Positions 60,704 to 64,000 of a stretch of 64,000 bases of DNA are shown here, one piece after another; positions within the stretch are counted from its first letter, which is position 1; each line of letters opens with the position of its first letter. This DNA comes from Burkholderia sp. USMB20. GTDB taxonomy: Bacteria; Pseudomonadota; Gammaproteobacteria; Burkholderiales; Burkholderiaceae. The DNA lies in assembly GCF_000949135.2 (NCBI RefSeq), contig NZ_JTAN02000008.1:1-64000 (forward strand), in the 5' to 3' direction. The notes beneath the pieces were generated by a model. It saw only the letters and a program-made list of their open reading frames with translations, had not been told where the DNA came from and ran no database searches. The position numbers and the translations under genes were made by a program.

Positions 60704-61148
60704 GCGCAAGCGTTGTCATGCTGCACTGCGGGATGACGGCGTTTCGCTGTCGGCGCTAAACAGGGCGCAACCCCGCCCCGGTTGCCGATCCATCGCTTGT
60801 CAAGACTTGACTTATGCACATTTTCCACGTTGCAGCGCGGTAGAGCCCTGCATCGGTCGAATTGTCTCGCTATGGTTGGGTAATTTGAATAGCAGCCTTA
60901 TGGAATAAGGCTCCGCGGGGCGCGGCACACGGCGGCCGGAAACAGCGGAAAGCACGGCCCCGCGCGCTTTGCGGCGATTGGACGGGGAGTTCTCAACAAA
61001 GTTATCCACAGGCTGGTCAGGGTATACGGCGATTCCTAATGCGAATCCAAAACTTAGCGCCGAATCTGAAGTTTTACTTTAAGTCCGTCACCGTGATGCG
61101 GACTCGGATGCAAGTCGTCCGTGCGCTGTGCGCCGCCGGAGCGCGGTG
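60704..61148. other. Intergenic region before priA with a DnaA box
   Basis: 445 bases, no credible gene. Exact DnaA box TTATCCACA at 61002-61010, a hairpin AGCCTTAT-GGA-ATAAGGCT (60894-60912) and a small inverted repeat GTCAA-GAC-TTGAC near 60799. The priA promoter should be here. See the related box inside priA. Confidence 0.55.
61002..61010 (+). promoter_or_regulatory. DnaA box upstream of priA
   Basis: Exact TTATCCACA, 139 bases before the priA start. Suggests DnaA-dependent control or a DnaA-titration site. Confidence 0.6.
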
Positions 61149-63410
61149 ATGGACGGCACCTACCTGCGGGTCGCCCTCGACCATCCGCTCGCCACCCTGT
61201 TCGACTACCGCTGCGACGTCCAGCCGGCGCCCGAGCCAGGCACCCTGGTGCAGGTGCCGTTCGGCAAGCGGCAGGTCGTCGGCCTCGTCTGCGAAGTGAC
61301 GACTCACACCGACGTGCCGCCGTCCCGCTTGCGGGCAATCGACGCGATCTGCACCGAGCTGCCGCCGCTGGCGCCGGACTGGCTTGCGCTCGTCTCTTTC
61401 GCGGCCGACTACTACCAGCGCGGTCGCGGTGAAGTCGCGCTGCCGGCGTTGCCGCAGGCGCTGCGCGACGCGGAGCGCTGGGGGCGGCTGCTGGCGCCCG
61501 AGGTGCGTCACCGGCTGACCGAAGCCGGCCGCGCGGCGCTGCCCGATGCACTGCCCGCGCGCGGGGCCGCGCTGCGGCGGCTCGCGCAGGCACTCGCCGA
61601 CACCGATTCGCTGACGCTGCCCGATGCGCGCGCATTGCATCCGAAGGCGGCGGCCACGCTCGACGACTGGGCGGCGCGCGGCTGGGTCGCGATCGAGGAA
61701 ATCGGCTGGGCCGACGCGCCTGTGCCCAAAGCTGTGGATAACCTGTCGACAACCGGTGGACGAACTGCGCCGCCGGCGCTCACCGACCAGCAGGCCGAGG
61801 CGCTCGACGCGATCCGCGCCGCGCAGGGCTTCGCGCCGTTCCTGCTGCATGGCGTGACCGGCAGCGGCAAGACCGAGGTGTATCTGCATGCGCTCGCCGC
61901 GCTGCTCGATGCGCGGCCCGACGCGCAGGCGCTCGTGCTCGTGCCCGAAATCAACCTGACGCCGCAGTTCGAGGCCGCGTTTCGCGCGCGCTTCGCAGGC
62001 ACGCTCGCCGACGACGCGATCGTCACGCTGCACAGCGGGCTCGCCGAAGGCGAACGGGCGCGCAACTGGCTCGCCGCACATACGGGCCGCGCGCGGATCG
62101 TGCTCGGCACGCGGCTCGCGGTGCTCGCGTCGCTGCCGACGCTCGCGCTGATCGTCGTCGACGAGGAGCACGAGCCCGCGTACAAGCAGCAGGAAGGGCT
62201 GCGCTATTCGGCGCGCGATCTCGCGGTGTGGCGCGCGAAGCATCTCGGCATTCCGGTCGTGCTCGGTTCGGCGACGCCGTCGCTCGAGACGTGGTGGCAG
62301 GCCGAGCAGGGGCGCTACACGCGGCTCACGCTGTCGCGCCGCGCGGTGGCCGACGCGACGCTGCCGACCGTGCGGCTGATCGATCTCGAAGAGGAGCGGC
62401 GGCGCGGGCGCGCGTCGATGGGCGGGCTGTCGGGGCCGCTCGTCGCGGCGCTGAAGGCGCGGCTCGAGCGCGGCGAGCAGAGCCTCGTGTTCCTGAACCG
62501 GCGCGGCTACGCACCGCAGCTTGCGTGCGACGCGTGCGGCTGGGTCGCCGGTTGCCCGCGCTGCAGCGCCTATGTCGTGCTGCACAAACCCGAGCACGCG
62601 TTGCGCTGCCATCACTGCGGCTGGGAAGCGCGCATTCCGCGTTCGTGCCCGGAATGCGGGAACGTCGACATCGCGCCGCTCGGGCGCGGCACGCAGCGCA
62701 TCGAGGAGGCGCTCGCCGAGGCCGTGCCGGGCGCACGGATCCTGCGGATCGACGCGGACAGCACGCGGCGCAAGGGCAGTGCGCAGGCGCTGTTCTCGGA
62801 TGTGCACGCCGGTGAAGTCGACATCCTGGTCGGCACGCAGATGATTGCGAAGGGGCACGACTTCCAGCGCGTGTCGCTCGTCGGCGTGCTCAATGCCGAC
62901 ACCGCGCTGTTCTCGCATGACTTCCGCGCGAGCGAGCGGCTGTTCGCGCAGCTGATGCAGGTGAGCGGCCGCGCGGGGCGCGCGGGGCTGCCGGGCGAGG
63001 TGCTGGTGCAGACGCGTTATCCGCGTCACGCGCTGTATCACGCGCTCGGCCGACAGGATTACGTCGGCTTCGCGAATTCGACGCTCGGCGAGCGCCGCGA
63101 CGCGCACCTGCCGCCGTTCGTCTACCAGGCGCTGCTGCGCGCCGAGGGGCGCACGCTCGACGCGGCGCTCGCGTTCCTGCTGCAGGCCGCGGCCGCGTTG
63201 CCGGGGCTGCCGGGTGCCGATCGCGTGACCGTGTACGACGCGGTGCCGATGACGATCGTGAAGGTCGCGAACGTCCACCGCGCGCAGCTGCTGCTCGAAA
63301 GCGCGTCGCGGGCCGCGCTGCAGCACGCGCTGCGCGCATGGCAGCCGGAACTGCGCGCGCTGAAGGGCGTGCTGCGGTGGAGCGTCGAGGTCGATCCGCT
63401 GGATATCTGA
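61149..63410 (+). CDS. priA: Primosomal replication-restart helicase PriA
   Basis: 753-aa superfamily 2 helicase that reloads the replisome at stalled forks. The N-terminal 3'-DNA-binding domain covers about 1-110. Walker A GVTGSGKTEVYLHALA, DEEH box LIVVDEEHEPAYKQQ, motif III GSATPSLETWW, then eight zinc-binding Cys in CDACGWVAGCPRC, CHHCGW and CPECG. Motif VI-like VSGRAGRAGLPGEV. ATG 61149 follows CGGAG. A second DnaA box (61733-61741, reverse) lies inside the gene, in the linker after the DNA-binding domain. Confidence 0.97.
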   Translation: MDGTYLRVALDHPLATLFDYRCDVQPAPEPGTLVQVPFGKRQVVGLVCEVTTHTDVPPSRLRAIDAICTELPPLAPDWLALVSFAADYYQRGRGEVALPALPQALRDAERWGRLLAPEVRHRLTEAGRAALPDALPARGAALRRLAQALADTDSLTLPDARALHPKAAATLDDWAARGWVAIEEIGWADAPVPKAVDNLSTTGGRTAPPALTDQQAEALDAIRAAQGFAPFLLHGVTGSGKTEVYLHALAALLDARPDAQALVLVPEINLTPQFEAAFRARFAGTLADDAIVTLHSGLAEGERARNWLAAHTGRARIVLGTRLAVLASLPTLALIVVDEEHEPAYKQQEGLRYSARDLAVWRAKHLGIPVVLGSATPSLETWWQAEQGRYTRLTLSRRAVADATLPTVRLIDLEEERRRGRASMGGLSGPLVAALKARLERGEQSLVFLNRRGYAPQLACDACGWVAGCPRCSAYVVLHKPEHALRCHHCGWEARIPRSCPECGNVDIAPLGRGTQRIEEALAEAVPGARILRIDADSTRRKGSAQALFSDVHAGEVDILVGTQMIAKGHDFQRVSLVGVLNADTALFSHDFRASERLFAQLMQVSGRAGRAGLPGEVLVQTRYPRHALYHALGRQDYVGFANSTLGERRDAHLPPFVYQALLRAEGRTLDAALAFLLQAAAALPGLPGADRVTVYDAVPMTIVKVANVHRAQLLLESASRAALQHALRAWQPELRALKGVLRWSVEVDPLDI

Positions 63411-63461
63411 GCGGGGCGGCGGCGGTCGTCGTGCCGCGCGCCGCTTCCTCGGAACCGAGCT

Positions 63462-63504
63462 TGCCGACCTGCCGACCTGCCGAGCTGCTGAGCTGCTGAG
63501 CTGC
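63462..63504. repeat. Short degenerate tandem repeat before the LysR-like frame
   Basis: About five copies of an 8-base unit of the form TGCCGACC / TGCCGAGC / TGCTGAGC. It occupies the place where a helix-turn-helix coding region would be expected, immediately before the truncated LysR frame. Confidence 0.7.
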
Positions 63505-63519
63505 CGGTACCTGTCGATC

Positions 63520-64000
63520 ATGAACATCGCCGAGGCGGCGGAGGCGGTGCGCCGCACCGACAGGCACGCGCTGATGATCTGCGTGTCGCATACGTTCTCG
63601 GCGCTCTGGCTGTCGTCGCGGCTGCCCGCGTTTCGCGAGCGGTTTCCGGATATCCGGCTGAACGTGATCGTCACCGAACACTTCATGGAACTCGACGGGC
63701 TCATCGAGCCCGATGTGATCATCACGAAGAACCCGCCGCGCGAGCCCGAGTTCGAAGCCGAGCCGCTGTTTCACGACATCGTGTATCCGGTTTGCAGCCC
63801 GTCCTTTCACGAACGCCATTTTCGCGGCCGGTCGCTGAAGCCGCTGGACCTGCTGTCGTGCCCGACCCTGAACCTGTCGATGCTCGGCCGCGCGCAGGTG
63901 TGCGAGCACGTCGACTGGCGCGTGTGGCGCAACTGGTTCCAGCAAGGCGACGGTACCGACACGCTGACCGAGAACAAGTATCTGGAAAGCAACGACTACC
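63520..64000 (+). pseudogene. LysR-type effector domain without its DNA-binding domain (runs off window)
   Basis: From ATG 63520 the frame reads MNIAEAAEAVRRTDRHALMI, then LWLSSRLPAFRERFPDIRLN and VIITKNPPREPEFEAEPLFH, a GcvA-like LysR effector domain. The expected 60-residue N-terminal helix-turn-helix is missing. The frame is open upstream back into priA, but that part encodes no helix-turn-helix and overlaps the tandem repeat. So this seems a 5'-truncated LysR gene or a stand-alone effector domain. The 3' end lies outside the window, so its full state is unknown. Confidence 0.65.

Noticed and set aside
63411-63519. Extension of the LysR-like frame upstream as a priA-LysR fusion
   Set aside because: The frame is open but differs from the priA frame, and priA has a normal C-terminus and stop; the extension encodes only repeat-derived residues.

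Overview
The window is a GC-rich (roughly two-thirds G+C by eye), gene-dense stretch of a beta-proteobacterial main chromosome. Protein motifs, gene order and codon use fit Burkholderia, probably the B. cepacia complex and chromosome 1. This is judged from family and synteny knowledge, not from a database search. Almost everything is housekeeping or core metabolism. No insertion sequence, prophage, CRISPR array, rRNA or tRNA was seen.

Layout. 1-9.6 kb: general (type II) secretion genes gspL(partial)-K-J-I-H-G and gspF-E-D on the minus strand, with a short gspC facing the other way. 10-14.7 kb: a small lytic transglycosylase, a CobW-type metallochaperone, HU and mnmC. 14.7-18.2 kb: two intergenic regions with clustered DnaA-box-like sequences flank a cation:proton antiporter and a carboxylate-amine ligase. 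Together they are my best candidates for the chromosomal origin. 18.2-27 kb: MarR regulator, glutamine amidotransferase, old-yellow-enzyme reductase, SET-domain protein, a two-component pair, and phenylalanine hydroxylation (phhA, phhB with a divergent Lrp regulator). 27.4-30.4 kb: a LysR regulator divergent from a GMC oxidoreductase whose leader carries five tandem palindromic hairpins. 30.9-41.8 kb: two complete branched-chain-amino-acid-type ABC transporters, the second with a permease-ATPase fusion. 42.3-47.8 kb: mnmG-rsmG-parA-parB plus a transporter, with two parS sites. 48.4-55.9 kb: the complete ATP synthase operon atpIBEFHAGDC. 56-64 kb: acyl-CoA synthetase, periplasmic cyclohexadienyl dehydratase, hemE, priA and a 5'-truncated LysR-like frame.

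How it fits together. Candidate DnaA boxes, parS sites, parAB, mnmG/rsmG and the atp operon mark an origin-proximal, segregation-competent region. The phenylalanine theme recurs: PheC can make phenylalanine in the periplasm and PhhA/PhhB hydroxylate it to tyrosine, with Lrp-type control. The most unusual non-coding signals are the hairpin array before the GMC oxidoreductase, the 1.1-kb hairpin-rich gap between the two ABC operons, and a perfect parS palindrome that doubles as a terminator-like hairpin.
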